From: Woeseiaceae bacterium
GTDB lineage: Bacteria > Pseudomonadota > Gammaproteobacteria > Steroidobacterales > Woeseiaceae
Direction of reading: 5' to 3'
Assembly (NCBI GenBank): GCA_030065915.1
Contig: JASJCQ010000015.1
Location: 1 to 64,000, forward strand
DNA: 64,000 nt
Positions 1 to 11,174 of this stretch are shown one piece after another. Positions within the stretch are counted from its first letter, which is position 1; each line of letters begins with the position of its first letter. The notes beneath the pieces are model-generated. The model was given only the letters and a program-made list of their open reading frames with translations, was not told the origin of the DNA and ran no database searches. A program made the position numbers and the translations under genes.

Positions 1-13
1 TCGGCCGTCAACA

Positions 14-1498
14 TCAGCCCTTGTTGATGCGATCGCGCCAGAAGTCTGAATTCTTGATGCCAAGCTGTTCCGGATCGAACGTATAGTGTTCGACCCCTTC
101 TTTGCGCTGCCGCTCGTAGTCCTTCAGCGCTTTGAGCGCCGGTCGGCCGAGGAAGAACAGGATTAGCAGGCCAATGATGTTCAGCCACGCCATCATGCCG
201 ACCGCCATGTCGCCGAGGGCCCAGGCAAGATCCGCGGTACGGATCGCGCCGTAAAAGACCGAGGCCATCAGGACGACCTTCAGGGCCGTGAGCTCGCCTG
301 GCACTCGCAGCGTGCGCCGGATGTAGGCGACATTGGTCTCGGCGATGTAGTAGTAGGCCAGCAGTGTCGTGAACGCGAAGAAGAATAGCGCCACGGCGAC
401 GAAAGGCTTGCCTATGCCGGGCAGCACAGAGTCCAGCGCATACTGCGTGAAGGCCGGTCCGCTCGTCTCCACCGTCGCCGGCAGGTTCTGCAGCAGGAAA
501 CCACCATCAGCACCGTGCACGTTGTAAGCGCCCGTGATCAGGATCATGAATGCCGTCGCGGTACAGACGAACAGCGTGTCTATGTAGACCGAGAACGCCT
601 GCACGAGCCCCTGCTGGGCCGGATGCGCGACCTCCGCGGCGGACGCCGCGTGCGGACCGGTGCCCTGTCCTGCCTCGTTGGAATAGATGCCGCGCTTGAC
701 GCCCCAGCCGATCGCGGCACCGATGCCCGCCATCGGCGAGAACGCATCGGAGACGATCAACGAAATGATGCCCGGCAGCTGCGATATATTCAGTGCCACG
801 ACCGCGCAGGCCATGATGATGTACGCGAGCGCCATGAACGGTACTACGACCTGCGTGAAGTTTGCGATGCGTTTCACGCCGCCGAAAATGATGAAACCCA
901 GGACCGTGACGACAGCGATGGCCGTGACGAGCTTGGTCTCGCCGATCTCGCCGAAATCGGTCTGGATCATCGCGCCGGAGCCCAGCGCCACCTCGGCTGC
1001 CGAACTAATCGCATTTGACTGCACGCCCGGCAACATGACGCCGCAGGCGAAAATGGTCACGAGAGCGAATATCCAGGCATACCACTTCTGGCCCATCGCC
1101 TTCTCGATGTAGTAGGCCGGACCGCCGCGATACTCGCCTTCGTCCTCTTCCTTGTAGATCTGGCCGAGCGCCGATTCCACGTAAGCGGTCGATGCCCCGA
1201 GCAGCGCGACAATCCACATCCAGAACACAGCGCCGGGACCACCGAAGCCGATGGCGGCCGCTACGCCGGCGATGTTACCGGTGCCTACCCGGCCCGACAG
1301 CGAGACCGCGAGCGCCTGGAACGACGAAATGCCCTCGTCCGAGCTCTTACCGGCAAACAGCAGGCGGATCATCTCCCTGAACAGTCTCAGCTGCACAAAC
1401 CTGGTGGCAACGGAGAAGAACAGGCCGGCGCCGAGGCACAGGTAGACGAGCACAGGACTCCAGATGATCGCGTTTAGCTGGTTGACGAGGTTTTCCAT
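14..1498 (-). CDS. Sodium:alanine/glycine symporter (AGCS family)
   Basis: A 494-residue inner-membrane protein with about ten hydrophobic segments. It should import alanine or glycine together with Na+. The AGCS signature SLSGRVGTGNIAG is at residues 66-78, followed by the glycine-rich GFGGPGAVFWMW segment. Length and the charged cytoplasmic tail fit the family. The ATG at 1496-1498 has a purine-rich AAGGAT about four bases upstream. It is the last minus-strand gene before the window edge and is complete. Substrate (Ala, Gly or another small amino acid) cannot be read from the sequence. Confidence 0.93.
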   Translation of the reverse strand: MENLVNQLNAIIWSPVLVYLCLGAGLFFSVATRFVQLRLFREMIRLLFAGKSSDEGISSFQALAVSLSGRVGTGNIAGVAAAIGFGGPGAVFWMWIVALLGASTAYVESALGQIYKEEDEGEYRGGPAYYIEKAMGQKWYAWIFALVTIFACGVMLPGVQSNAISSAAEVALGSGAMIQTDFGEIGETKLVTAIAVVTVLGFIIFGGVKRIANFTQVVVPFMALAYIIMACAVVALNISQLPGIISLIVSDAFSPMAGIGAAIGWGVKRGIYSNEAGQGTGPHAASAAEVAHPAQQGLVQAFSVYIDTLFVCTATAFMILITGAYNVHGADGGFLLQNLPATVETSGPAFTQYALDSVLPGIGKPFVAVALFFFAFTTLLAYYYIAETNVAYIRRTLRVPGELTALKVVLMASVFYGAIRTADLAWALGDMAVGMMAWLNIIGLLILFFLGRPALKALKDYERQRKEGVEHYTFDPEQLGIKNSDFWRDRINKG

Positions 1499-1585
1499 GT
1501 GAATCCTTTATTCTTATTGAATGGTGCCGGGCAATAGCGGCAAACGGCGGATGGTAGCGGATTTTTTTGCGTTGTGAGGCGCGGC

Positions 1586-2686
1586 TTAAGGACAACTCTC
1601 GAAGAATTCGCAGATCACCGGACGGAAGGCGTCCATTTCGACGAGGAACGAGTCATGGCCCCGAATGCAGTCGAGCTCAACAAACCTTGTATCCGGGCAG
1701 ACCTCCGTAAGCCCCTCTGCCAGTTCACGCTGCTGGTGAACCGGAAACAGGATGTCGGTCCTGACGCCGACGACCATCGCCCGATTGAGTTGCAGGCGTT
1801 TCAGTCCGGAAGCGATCGAACCACCGTGCTCGGCGAGATCGAAAAGGTCGGACGCCCGCGACAGATACAGATAGCAGTTGGGATCGAACGCGCCGGTAAA
1901 ACGATTGGCGTGATGCTCGAGATAGGATTCGACGGAGAATTCGATGGAGAACGGATCACCAGGCGTGCGCTCCTCCGTCGTACGCTCACGTCCGAAACGC
2001 TGGTCCCATTCCTCAGCGGATCGATACGTGATCATGCCGAGTTTGCGCGCCAGGCGCTGGCCAATCAGCGGCGGGTCGTCGGTATCGTATTCACCCAGCT
2101 TCCATTTCGGGTCGGAACGGATCATCTCGCGCTGCAGAGAGCGCACGGCGATGGAAAACGGCAGTGCGCGTGCCGCCGATGAGATCGAAATGAAGTTGTT
2201 GACCGCTTCCGGGTGCCGAACACAGTATGCGAGGCCGCTCATGCCACCCATCGAACAGCCGATCACGGTATGCAGCGCCTCAATACCGAGGTATGACACG
2301 ACGCCGTAGGCCGCCTCCGCAACATCCTCCAGCGTGAGCACCGGGAAGTGCAGTCGATAGGTCTCACCGGTCTCCGGGTTGATCGAGGCCGCACCGGTGG
2401 ATCCGAAACAGCTGCCCAGCGAATTCACACAGATAATAAAGAACTGCTCGGAATCCAGCGGAAACCCGGGACCAATCATGTCCTCCCACCAACCGGCCGA
2501 GACGTCTTCCTCCGACGACGCCGCATGCGCCGACGGCGACAGACCGCTGAAGATCAGGATCGCGTTGTCGCGTTTTTCATTCAACGTACCCCAGGTCTCG
2601 TAGGCAAGCGTCGGTGACTCCAGGTGGCCACCCCGATGCATGTTGAATCGTCCTTCGAGGGTTACAAACTGTCTGGCTGTGGTCAT
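1586..2686 (-). CDS. metX: MetX-family homoserine (or serine) O-acyltransferase
   Basis: A 366-residue alpha/beta-hydrolase acyltransferase that activates homoserine (or serine) by O-acylation ahead of sulfhydrylation in methionine/cysteine synthesis. The nucleophile elbow is GCSMGG with Ser145; Asp311 (VRTDILFP) and His344 (RGHDSF) complete the triad. Classical MetX proteins usually carry GGSMGG, so the Cys and the DPNCYLYLSRA stretch near residue 268 may mark a subfamily with another acyl donor or acceptor (succinyl-CoA, or serine). It lies 52 bases downstream of der on the same strand and may be read from the same transcript. Family is secure; exact substrate is not. Confidence 0.88.
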   Translation of the reverse strand: MTTARQFVTLEGRFNMHRGGHLESPTLAYETWGTLNEKRDNAILIFSGLSPSAHAASSEEDVSAGWWEDMIGPGFPLDSEQFFIICVNSLGSCFGSTGAASINPETGETYRLHFPVLTLEDVAEAAYGVVSYLGIEALHTVIGCSMGGMSGLAYCVRHPEAVNNFISISSAARALPFSIAVRSLQREMIRSDPKWKLGEYDTDDPPLIGQRLARKLGMITYRSAEEWDQRFGRERTTEERTPGDPFSIEFSVESYLEHHANRFTGAFDPNCYLYLSRASDLFDLAEHGGSIASGLKRLQLNRAMVVGVRTDILFPVHQQRELAEGLTEVCPDTRFVELDCIRGHDSFLVEMDAFRPVICEFFESCP

Positions 2687-2738
2687 GAGGCGTTACCTGC
2701 CACTCTCTGGGCCCGGTTCGTGGCCGTTGCTTTGCCGA

Positions 2739-4127
2739 TTACTTGCGAACGTGCTTCATCATCCGCTTGCGCTTCCTTTCCTGCCGCGGAGTCAGCTTGT
2801 TTCGTCGTCCCTTGTAGGGATTATCACCTGTTTTGAACACCAGGCGCACCGGGGTTCCTTTCAACTTGAAGGCCTTCCTGAATCGATTGATCAGGAAACG
2901 CCTGTAGGACTCTGGCACACGATCGGTCTGGTTGCCATGAATCACGATGACCGGCGGGTTTCGGCCACCCTGGTGGGCATAGCGAAGACGGATACGTCGC
3001 CCCCTGACCAGCGGCGGCGGGTGCGCCGTCACCGCGCTCTCGAGCTCCAGGTTGAGATCGGTCGTCGACATGTCGCGCATCGCCGCGGCATACGCACGCT
3101 CGACGGCCGGTAGCAGATCGCCGACGGCCGTGCCGTGCAGCGCCGAGATGGTCATGCGCTCGGCGAAGTCGAGGAACGGCAGGCGACGGTCGAGCTCGTC
3201 GCGAATGTGCTTGCGCTGTTCGGGGGGCAGTCCGTCCCATTTGTTCGTCACGACAACGAGTGCGCGGCCTCGTTCGACGATCAGGCCAAGCAGGCTGACG
3301 TCCTGCTCGGTCACCCCTTCCTGGCCATCCAGAACGGCGATAACGACCTGCGCACGCTCGATCGCTTGCAGCGCCTTGATGATACTGAACTTCTCGATAG
3401 CTTCGTTGACGCGTGACCGGCGCCGGATGCCGGCGGTGTCGATCAACAGGTATTGCCGATCGTTGCGCTCGAAGGGTACGGCGACACTGTCCCGGGTCGT
3501 GCCCGGTTGGTCGTAGACGACGAGTCTTTCCTCGCCGAGCAGCCGATTCGACAACGTCGACTTGCCGACGTTGGGGCGGCCGACAACGGCGATCCGCAAG
3601 CGCTCGTCGGAATCGTCGTCCTCTTCGCTGACCTCGAAGCCTTCGAGGACAGCATCCATCAACGCACTGATGCGATCGCCGTGTGCGGCCGACACGGCCA
3701 GCGGCTCGCCGAGACCGAGACGATGGAATTCGCCGGTGGCCGTCGCAACATCGAGCCCTTCGGCTTTGTTCGCGACGAGAAACACTCGCTTGGCGTTTTT
3801 TCGCGCGAGCTCGGCAACATGCTCATCCGCTGCCGTGCGACCTTCGCGACCATCCACCATGACGATGGCGACGTCTGCTTCCTCGAGTGCGCGAACGGAC
3901 TGCTCGACCATACGCTCATCGATGCCGGTCTCACCGCCGGCAACGCCGCCGGTATCTATAACCAGGTAGGGAACCGGGCCGAGCTTGCCGTAGCCGTACT
4001 GACGGTCACGTGTCAGCCCCGGGTAGTCGGCAACGAGCGCGTCGCGCGACCGGGTCAGGCGGTTGAACAGTGTTGACTTGCCGACGTTGGGCCGACCGAT
4101 CAAAGCGACGACGGGCAACGTCGACAT
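2739..4127 (-). CDS. der: Ribosome-assembly GTPase Der (EngA)
   Basis: A 462-residue tandem GTPase needed for late 50S ribosomal subunit assembly. Two G domains are visible, each with a Walker A motif of the form GRPNVGKST (near residues 11-19 and 182-190), DTGG/DTAG switch-II motifs and NKxE/NKWD specificity motifs (ANKAEG, TNKWDG). A KH-like C-terminal domain ends in a very basic tail, as in Gammaproteobacteria. It begins five bases after bamB, in the order bamB-der conserved in this class. Confidence 0.97.
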   Translation of the reverse strand: MSTLPVVALIGRPNVGKSTLFNRLTRSRDALVADYPGLTRDRQYGYGKLGPVPYLVIDTGGVAGGETGIDERMVEQSVRALEEADVAIVMVDGREGRTAADEHVAELARKNAKRVFLVANKAEGLDVATATGEFHRLGLGEPLAVSAAHGDRISALMDAVLEGFEVSEEDDDSDERLRIAVVGRPNVGKSTLSNRLLGEERLVVYDQPGTTRDSVAVPFERNDRQYLLIDTAGIRRRSRVNEAIEKFSIIKALQAIERAQVVIAVLDGQEGVTEQDVSLLGLIVERGRALVVVTNKWDGLPPEQRKHIRDELDRRLPFLDFAERMTISALHGTAVGDLLPAVERAYAAAMRDMSTTDLNLELESAVTAHPPPLVRGRRIRLRYAHQGGRNPPVIVIHGNQTDRVPESYRRFLINRFRKAFKLKGTPVRLVFKTGDNPYKGRRNKLTPRQERKRKRMMKHVRK

Positions 4128-4132
4128 GGTCT

Positions 4133-5332
4133 TCAGTCGTCGTTCGCGATGTCCGGCACGCTGCGCGGCGGTCGCGACTCCTTGATCCTGTACGCGAAGA
4201 CAGCGCCGTTGTCGTTCTGCACGTACAGCGTATTCGCGACGACGATCGGTGGGTTACTGATGGCCTGGCTGCCCGGTCGAAGCCGGGCAACGGGCTCACC
4301 CGTCTCCTTGGAGAAGAAGTGCAGGTAGCCTTCGAGGTCTCCCACGACAACCGTCGACTGGAACGGAACCGGCACGGTTCCTTCCCGACGCAGCAGCGAC
4401 TCCTGTCGCCACAGCTCTGCGCCGGTGCGGCGCGACATGGCGAGTATTTCGCCACCGTCCAGGACCGTGTAAACGTTTGCGAAATCGGCGTGAACTCCGG
4501 CCATCGTCGAGAATTCCCGCGCCCAAAGCGCCTGGCCCGACTCGGCGGCCAGCGCGAAGATACGACCCTGGTAGCCGGCCGCGTAAACGTCCTGGCCGAC
4601 AACGGCGATATGGCCATCGACGTCGGAAAGCCGGTCGAGGTCGGAGCGACCCGACGGCGGCGCCAGCATTTGCTGCCACTCGACATCGCCAGAGGACAGG
4701 TCGACAGCCATGACGCGGCCATTATCGAAACCGGCGACGACGGTACCGCTGACGGCGACAGGCGACGCGTTGCCTCGAACGGTCAGCGCGGGCGTCGATT
4801 CTTCCAGTGTCCAGCGCTCACCGCCGTCCAGTAGCCCGTACGCGCGGAGACGATTGTCGACGGTCTGAACGACTACGTTGCCGTTCCGGATCAACGGCCG
4901 GGCGAGCGACTCGCCGCCAATGAACTTGCGCCAGGCTTCCTCGCCGCTTTCGGCGTTCAATACGACCAGCTCCCCATCCTTGGTGATAACGGCTAACCGG
5001 TCATCGCCAACGCCGGGCCCCGCCGAGATCGCTTCGTCGAGCCGGGTTCTCCAGATCTCGCGGCCGTTGTCGGGCTGCATCGCGACGACGTTGCCGTCAA
5101 AGCTCGCCGCGTAGAGTCGATTGCCGTCACCGGCAGGTCGCAGGGCGACGCGCAGGAACTCCGCGCTCTTGCCAATGTTCTTCGCCCAGCTGCGCTTTAC
5201 GTCGAGAGTGGTCTCGATCGGCCGCAGCTCAACCGGCTCCGACTCCTCGTCGTCCTTGCCGCCGAAGAGGCCACAGGCAGACAGCGACGCCGCGATCAGC
5301 AGCAGACACGCATGTCTCAGTGCGGCGTTCAT
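4133..5332 (-). CDS. bamB: Outer-membrane assembly lipoprotein BamB
   Basis: A 399-residue lipoprotein of the BAM complex that helps insert beta-barrel proteins into the outer membrane. A signal peptide ends in the lipobox LSAC (Cys20), followed by acidic residues and a beta-propeller of PQQ-like repeats (for example [36 protein letters not shown]). Its ATG overlaps the end of yfgM by four bases, so the two are probably translationally coupled; der follows after five bases. Confidence 0.96.
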   Translation of the reverse strand: MNAALRHACLLLIAASLSACGLFGGKDDEESEPVELRPIETTLDVKRSWAKNIGKSAEFLRVALRPAGDGNRLYAASFDGNVVAMQPDNGREIWRTRLDEAISAGPGVGDDRLAVITKDGELVVLNAESGEEAWRKFIGGESLARPLIRNGNVVVQTVDNRLRAYGLLDGGERWTLEESTPALTVRGNASPVAVSGTVVAGFDNGRVMAVDLSSGDVEWQQMLAPPSGRSDLDRLSDVDGHIAVVGQDVYAAGYQGRIFALAAESGQALWAREFSTMAGVHADFANVYTVLDGGEILAMSRRTGAELWRQESLLRREGTVPVPFQSTVVVGDLEGYLHFFSKETGEPVARLRPGSQAISNPPIVVANTLYVQNDNGAVFAYRIKESRPPRSVPDIANDD

Positions 5333-6093
5333 TCACTCGCCTCTTCCGCAGTTGCTTCGGCGTCACTTGCCTCTTCCGCTGAATCTGCAGCTTCACCGGA
5401 TGCTTCCGGCGCCTCTTCGGCTTCGCCCGCCACGTCGTCTGTATCCACCGCGGCGATGGCCGGAGGCGGCAGGTCGAGCAACTTGAGCCGCACATAACCG
5501 ACATCGAGCGTCTGCGACGAATTAGGCCGCTGCAACGCGTCGTCATAGGCAGCACGAGCCTCCTCAAAGTTCTCCAGCAGGACATAGGCGTCGCCGCGGA
5601 CTTCCGCGAAGCGCGCCGCGAACGCTTCCGTCGCAGATTCCTTGACGATTTCGAGTGCCTCTTCCGCCTTTTCCTGGTAGATCAGCACTTTTGCCAGACG
5701 CAGACGCGCGATCTCCTTGATTTCCTCGACCCCTTTCAACGCGATCAGTTCGCGCAGCGTATTTGCCGCATCCTCGTCGCGGTTCTCGTCCATGTAGAGA
5801 CGGGCCATCGCGAGCTTGGACTGGGCGACATACGCGGTATTCGCGTAGTCAGTCGCGATCTGGGCGGCGATGACCTCTGCAGCGTCGAGATCGCCGTCAA
5901 CGACCTCGTCGGCAAGCTGGTCATACAGTGCCGACGCTTCCTGCTGGGCCGCAAGACGCGTATTGCCCTGGTAGTTGATGCCGAACAGCACGAGGCCGCC
6001 CAGCACGACGCCACCAATGACGTAGTTGCCGTATTCCTTCCACCAGGCTCGAAACGCCTCTAGCTGCTCTTCTTCTGTCTTCAGTTCGTCCAC
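5329..6093 (-). CDS. yfgM: YfgM-type TPR protein, ancillary translocon subunit
   Basis: A 254-residue single-pass membrane protein starting with GTG. A short acidic cytoplasmic N-terminus with WWKEYGNYV is followed by one membrane span (about residues 25-43) and periplasmic TPR-like helices. This is the architecture of YfgM, which associates with SecYEG and periplasmic chaperones. The C-terminal 40 residues are an Ala/Glu/Ser-rich, low-complexity acidic tail that usual YfgM proteins lack. It sits between hisS (32-base gap) and bamB (four-base overlap), the standard place for this gene. Confidence 0.93.
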   Translation of the reverse strand: MDELKTEEEQLEAFRAWWKEYGNYVIGGVVLGGLVLFGINYQGNTRLAAQQEASALYDQLADEVVDGDLDAAEVIAAQIATDYANTAYVAQSKLAMARLYMDENRDEDAANTLRELIALKGVEEIKEIARLRLAKVLIYQEKAEEALEIVKESATEAFAARFAEVRGDAYVLLENFEEARAAYDDALQRPNSSQTLDVGYVRLKLLDLPPPAIAAVDTDDVAGEAEEAPEASGEAADSAEEASDAEATAEEASE

Positions 6094-6125
6094 AGGTATT
6101 GCCCTTGAGTAACAAAACCGACGGC

Positions 6126-7397
<1,272 letters not shown>

Positions 7398-7435
7398 GGA
7401 GGGGTCTCACTGGCCGCTCGTGAGCGGCGAAGGTT

Positions 7436-8320
7436 CTACGGTGCGGCGAGCGTAAATCTCGCCGTCTGGCCGCGACGGTCAGCATCGCTGATCGGGTAGT
7501 CACTCCCGTTCAGCTCCAGACGCACGTTGTCTGCGTTGCCCAGTAGCACCGACAACGGCGCCGCACCGGCGACACTGACCGTACGCCCCGCCCTGCCAAG
7601 ATCGAAAAACAGGCGTCGACCGTTGCCGTCAGTTATCTCAGTCCAGCAATCGCCGATGAAGTTCAGGTTGAGTGCCAGTTGTCCCGTCGCGACCGCCGCA
7701 GGCACGGCGATCGGGGCTGCGGCCGCGGGTGCAACGGCTTGTTCGATCTGCTCCGACGACTCGCCGATCGGTTCCGCTGCGGACTCCGGCCGGGGCTCGA
7801 TCAGATCTGCCGCGTCATCGAGACCCGTATCCGCCGTATCATTGGCAGCCGACGATTCGTCGACGATCTCTGGCTCCGCCTGCGCCGGGGGCAGAGACTC
7901 TTCGTCGCCCGGAGCCGGCCGCAACAAGAAGAACCAGGCAGCAACCGCAACAATAATCAGGATTACGACCGCTGAAGCGACCCAGGGCGTCGGTGAGGCG
8001 GCAATCTTCGGGGCTTTGCGGTCGGAAACGACCGGCGGCAGACCTTCGGAACGTGTCAACTGGTGATAGCCCATAAGGATATCGTCGACGTCGACCTTGA
8101 CCAGCTGCGCGTACTTCTTCAAATGGCCTTTGGCGAAGACGGGTGCGCCGAGAGGAGCAAAATCATCGGCTTCGAGCGCCTGGACCTTCTGTTCGTCGAG
8201 GTGGAGCTCCTTGGCAATCTCGACCAGGCTGATCTGCAGCTCTTCACGAGCCGCGGCAAGCCGTTCGCCACAAAGCGGGCCCGCTTCTTCGCCAGACTGG
8301 CTTTCCTGCTCGTCGCTCAC
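7436..8320 (-). CDS. rodZ: RodZ-like HTH membrane protein (cytoskeletal)
   Basis: About 294 residues when started at the GTG at 8318-8320, which lies four bases after the pilF stop. An in-frame ATG 54 bases upstream would instead overlap pilF. Order: N-terminal helix-turn-helix of the RodZ type (about residues 18-85, LAAAREELQISLVEIAKELHL region), a linker, one membrane span (about 113-133), an acidic/Ala-rich periplasmic stretch and a C-terminal beta domain (DUF4115-like; CWTEITDGNGRRLFFDL). RodZ anchors MreB and supports rod shape. Position next to pilF and hisS is conserved. Confidence 0.88.
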   Translation of the reverse strand: MSDEQESQSGEEAGPLCGERLAAAREELQISLVEIAKELHLDEQKVQALEADDFAPLGAPVFAKGHLKKYAQLVKVDVDDILMGYHQLTRSEGLPPVVSDRKAPKIAASPTPWVASAVVILIIVAVAAWFFLLRPAPGDEESLPPAQAEPEIVDESSAANDTADTGLDDAADLIEPRPESAAEPIGESSEQIEQAVAPAAAAPIAVPAAVATGQLALNLNFIGDCWTEITDGNGRRLFFDLGRAGRTVSVAGAAPLSVLLGNADNVRLELNGSDYPISDADRRGQTARFTLAAP

Positions 8321-8324
8321 GCCG

Positions 8325-9077
8325 TCAGTCCGCCGCCAGGACGCTGCGTGCCTCGGCCGACATCGGGAACTCACGAATCAGGCGATCCTCGTAATCGGTC
8401 TTCGCTTTGTCGTCTCCCAGCTTGTCCTCGATCTGTACGCCGAGGTACAGGACGGCGGGCGACGGCACGCTGCGGCCGAGATAGCGCTGCAGGAATGCGC
8501 GTGCGCTCATGTAGTCGGCCACGCGGAACTTCAGCAACGTCAGCTGCAGCAGCGCTTCGGGATGATTGTTGCGCGCTTCCAGTGCCTCACGGAAGAATTC
8601 CTCGGCCTTGGCCAGGTCCGGCTTCTGCGCCATGCACACGCCGGCATTGGTCAGCGTGATTTCTGCATTGTCGTTGTTCGGGAGCTCGGCCGCTCGCTCG
8701 AAGTAGCGCGCCGCCGGGTTGTACTTCTCTTGTCGACAGAGGTACACGGCGTAGGCGTTCAGTGCGTCAAAACTGCGCGGATTGACTTTGACTGCCTGGT
8801 CATACGCGTCCTCAGCCAGACGCTGGTTCTCCAGCGCCTCGTAGGTGAGAGCGAGCGTCGTCCATGTGACAGGGCGCCGCGCATCAAACTCTATCGACAG
8901 CAGCAGCCGATCGCGCGCCAGCTCGTAGTTGCCGTTCCTGTAATAGCGGGCGCCGAGCTGATAATTGAATTCGGCGGCATCCTCTTTGTCGGCCTGGGGC
9001 TCCGGCGGCCCGGTCGTCGTCGAGACACAGCCGGACAGGATAACGATGACACCAAGGAAAAAGCTTAGTCTTTTCAC
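8325..9077 (-). CDS. pilF: Type IV pilus biogenesis lipoprotein PilF/PilW
   Basis: A 250-residue TPR lipoprotein acting as the pilotin that localises and assembles the PilQ secretin in the outer membrane. The start is GTG; the signal peptide ends with LSGC at residues 14-17, followed by TPR repeats ([39 protein letters not shown]). It overlaps the end of rlmN by four bases and is followed by rodZ after four bases. No other pilus genes are in the window. Confidence 0.92.
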   Translation of the reverse strand: MKRLSFFLGVIVILSGCVSTTTGPPEPQADKEDAAEFNYQLGARYYRNGNYELARDRLLLSIEFDARRPVTWTTLALTYEALENQRLAEDAYDQAVKVNPRSFDALNAYAVYLCRQEKYNPAARYFERAAELPNNDNAEITLTNAGVCMAQKPDLAKAEEFFREALEARNNHPEALLQLTLLKFRVADYMSARAFLQRYLGRSVPSPAVLYLGVQIEDKLGDDKAKTDYEDRLIREFPMSAEARSVLAAD

Positions 9078-10174
9078 GCCGTAGCCACCCCTTTTTCTCG
9101 CAACTTCACTTTGACACGATCGCTGACTTTACCAGCCAATTGGCCACATGCGGCATCTATATCGTCGCCGCGCGTCTTTCGCGTCGTCACGACCAGGCCA
9201 CGATCCCTGAGCCGGCCCTGGAATCGGCGGATCGTCTCTGCCGACGAGCACTCGAACTCGGTGCCCGGGAACGGATTGAATGGAATCAGGTTCAGTTTGG
9301 CCGGATTGCCATCCAGCAGGCGGAACAACTCGTCCGCATGATCCCGCGAGTCATTGACGCCCTTCAGCATGACGTACTCGAAGGTGATGAAGCGATTCGA
9401 GTGTTTACCGGCGTATCGCCAGCAGGCGTCCAGCAATTCGTCGATCGGGTGCATCTTGTTGATCGGCACGATGCGATCTCTTAAGGGATCGTTGGGCGCG
9501 TGAAGACTGACAGCGAGCGATACGTTGCATTCGTCGCCCAGCTTGTCCATGTTCGGCACGATGCCGGACGTGCTGACCGTCACGCGGCGCCGTGACAAGC
9601 CGAACGCCCAATCGGAGATCAACAACTCCAGCACGGGGACGACCGCCCGGTAGTTTGCCAGCGGCTCTCCCATGCCCATGAAGACCACGTTGCTGACGGC
9701 GGGTTCGCCGTTCGGGCGGCGCGGCAACTCGGCGACCGCGTGACAGACCTGGCTGATAATCTCGGCTGCGGACAGGTTGCGATTGAAGCCCTGGGCCCCA
9801 GTCGCACAGAACGCGCAATCCAGCGCACAACCGACCTGCGATGAAATGCACAGCGTGCCGCGGGTCGATTCCGGGATAAACACCGTCTCGACCGCCTGGC
9901 CGAATCCGCTCTCGAACAGCCACTTGACGGTGCCATCCGATGAGTCGTGCCTGGAGATGATGTCGGGTGAGGCAATGCTCGCCGTCTGCTTCAACTTCTC
10001 CCGCAGCGCCTTCGACAGGTCCGTCATCTCGTCGAAGTCCCTGACACCGCGCTGGTAGATCCACTGCATCAGCTGCCGGGCGCGGAACGGCTTTTCGCCG
10101 AGATCCGCAAAGTAGCGCTCGAGCTCGCCCTGCGGCAAGCCCAGTAACTCTGTCTTTGCGGTCCCGTCGGTCAT
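9074..10174 (-). CDS. rlmN: Dual-specificity rRNA/tRNA adenine-C2 methyltransferase RlmN
   Basis: A 366-residue radical-SAM enzyme that methylates C2 of A2503 in 23S rRNA and A37 of some tRNAs. The radical-SAM cluster motif CALDCAFC places Cys116, Cys120 and Cys123; the [13 protein letters not shown] motif and a C-terminal catalytic Cys (DAACGQL) are present. It heads the operon running to der and starts 12 bases downstream of ndk. Confidence 0.97.
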   Translation of the reverse strand: MTDGTAKTELLGLPQGELERYFADLGEKPFRARQLMQWIYQRGVRDFDEMTDLSKALREKLKQTASIASPDIISRHDSSDGTVKWLFESGFGQAVETVFIPESTRGTLCISSQVGCALDCAFCATGAQGFNRNLSAAEIISQVCHAVAELPRRPNGEPAVSNVVFMGMGEPLANYRAVVPVLELLISDWAFGLSRRRVTVSTSGIVPNMDKLGDECNVSLAVSLHAPNDPLRDRIVPINKMHPIDELLDACWRYAGKHSNRFITFEYVMLKGVNDSRDHADELFRLLDGNPAKLNLIPFNPFPGTEFECSSAETIRRFQGRLRDRGLVVTTRKTRGDDIDAACGQLAGKVSDRVKVKLREKGVATA

Positions 10175-10186
10175 ATCCGTCGTCGG

Positions 10187-10618
10187 CTAGCGCGTACGCG
10201 GGCAGACGCCGTCATCGCCAAAGAAGAACGCGATCTCGACAGCGGCCGTTTCGGCGGCGTCCGAACCGTGAACGATGTTCTCCTCGATGCTGTCGGCAAA
10301 GTCAGCACGGATCGTGCCCGGATCGGCATCGGCCGGGTTCGTGGCGCCCATAATCTCGCGGTTTTTTGCAATGGCGCCTTCGCCCTGCAGCGCCTGTACG
10401 ACAACCGGTCCTGACGTCATGTAGCTGACGAGGTCATTGAAAAACGGACGCTCCTTGTGGACCGCGTAGAAACCCTCTGCCTGCTCTTTGGACAGGTGCA
10501 TCATGCGTGCTGCGACGATTTCGAGGCCCGCTTTCTCGAAGCGGCTGTAAATTTCACCAATCAGGTTCTTTTGCACACCATCAGGCTTGATGATGGAGAG
10601 CGTCTGCTCAACGGCCAT
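10187..10618 (-). CDS. ndk: Nucleoside diphosphate kinase
   Basis: A 143-residue cytosolic enzyme that transfers phosphate from ATP to other nucleoside diphosphates. The N-terminal [13 protein letters not shown] and the active-site histidine in ENIVHGSDA are intact, and the length is standard. A strong rho-independent terminator lies just upstream (10671-10694), so ndk likely has its own promoter between 10619 and 10670 and reads into rlmN. Confidence 0.97.
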   Translation of the reverse strand: MAVEQTLSIIKPDGVQKNLIGEIYSRFEKAGLEIVAARMMHLSKEQAEGFYAVHKERPFFNDLVSYMTSGPVVVQALQGEGAIAKNREIMGATNPADADPGTIRADFADSIEENIVHGSDAAETAAVEIAFFFGDDGVCPRTR

Positions 10619-10670
10619 GCGAATTTCCTTATTTTGAAGAGTCTTGAAACTGCTAAATCAGTAGAAAGAC

Positions 10671-10694
10671 AAAAACCCGGTCACCCGGGTTTTT
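10671..10694 (-). terminator. Rho-independent terminator after iscA
   Basis: A perfect 10-bp stem (AAAAACCCGG with CCGGGTTTTT) closes on the 4-base loop TCAC. Because the stem has an A-run on one side and a T-run on the other it can work in both directions. On the minus strand it ends the trmJ-iscS-iscU-like-iscA transcript before ndk. Confidence 0.9.
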
Positions 10695-10776
10695 GGATTA
10701 ATCGGTAATTTTACGTGCCCGGGCCTTGCTGGGCAATGCGAGATACGGCCAGATTCGGGGCGTGCAACCCGCTGAG

Positions 10777-11100
10777 TCAGACGGTAAAGCTCTCCCCGCA
10801 GCCACATTCGCCGGCGATATTCGGATTGCGGAAGCTGAAGGCCTCGTTCAGGCCGTTCTTGACGAAGTCCACCTCGGTGCCGTCGACCAACGGCAGCGCA
10901 TCGGCATCGACCACGACCTTGACGCCCTTATCCTCGAACACGATGTCTGCCTCGTCGAGCTCATCGGCGTAGTTGACGACATAGGAATACCCAGAACAGC
11001 CGGTCTTGGTGATCCCGAGACGAAGGCCGATGCCCGCCCCGCGAGAATCGAGGTAGTTCTTGACGCGCGTCGCCGCGTTTTCTGTCAGTGAAATAGCCAT
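10777..11100 (-). CDS. iscA: A-type iron-sulfur carrier IscA
   Basis: A 107-residue A-type carrier that delivers Fe-S clusters or iron to apo-proteins. The three conserved cysteines are Cys35 (GCSGY) and Cys99/Cys101 (ECGCGESF), the same positions as in E. coli IscA, and the whole protein has the IscA rather than the ErpA or SufA length. It is the last gene of the trmJ-iscS-iscU-like operon, 74 bases after the scaffold-like gene, and is followed by a terminator. Confidence 0.93.
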   Translation of the reverse strand: MAISLTENAATRVKNYLDSRGAGIGLRLGITKTGCSGYSYVVNYADELDEADIVFEDKGVKVVVDADALPLVDGTEVDFVKNGLNEAFSFRNPNIAGECGCGESFTV

Positions 11101-11174
11101 ATCGTCCGGACTTCAGTGCCTGCGTGATTATTGAGTGTCAGGGCTCTGAATTCCAATTTCAAGAGCTCTCGCGC

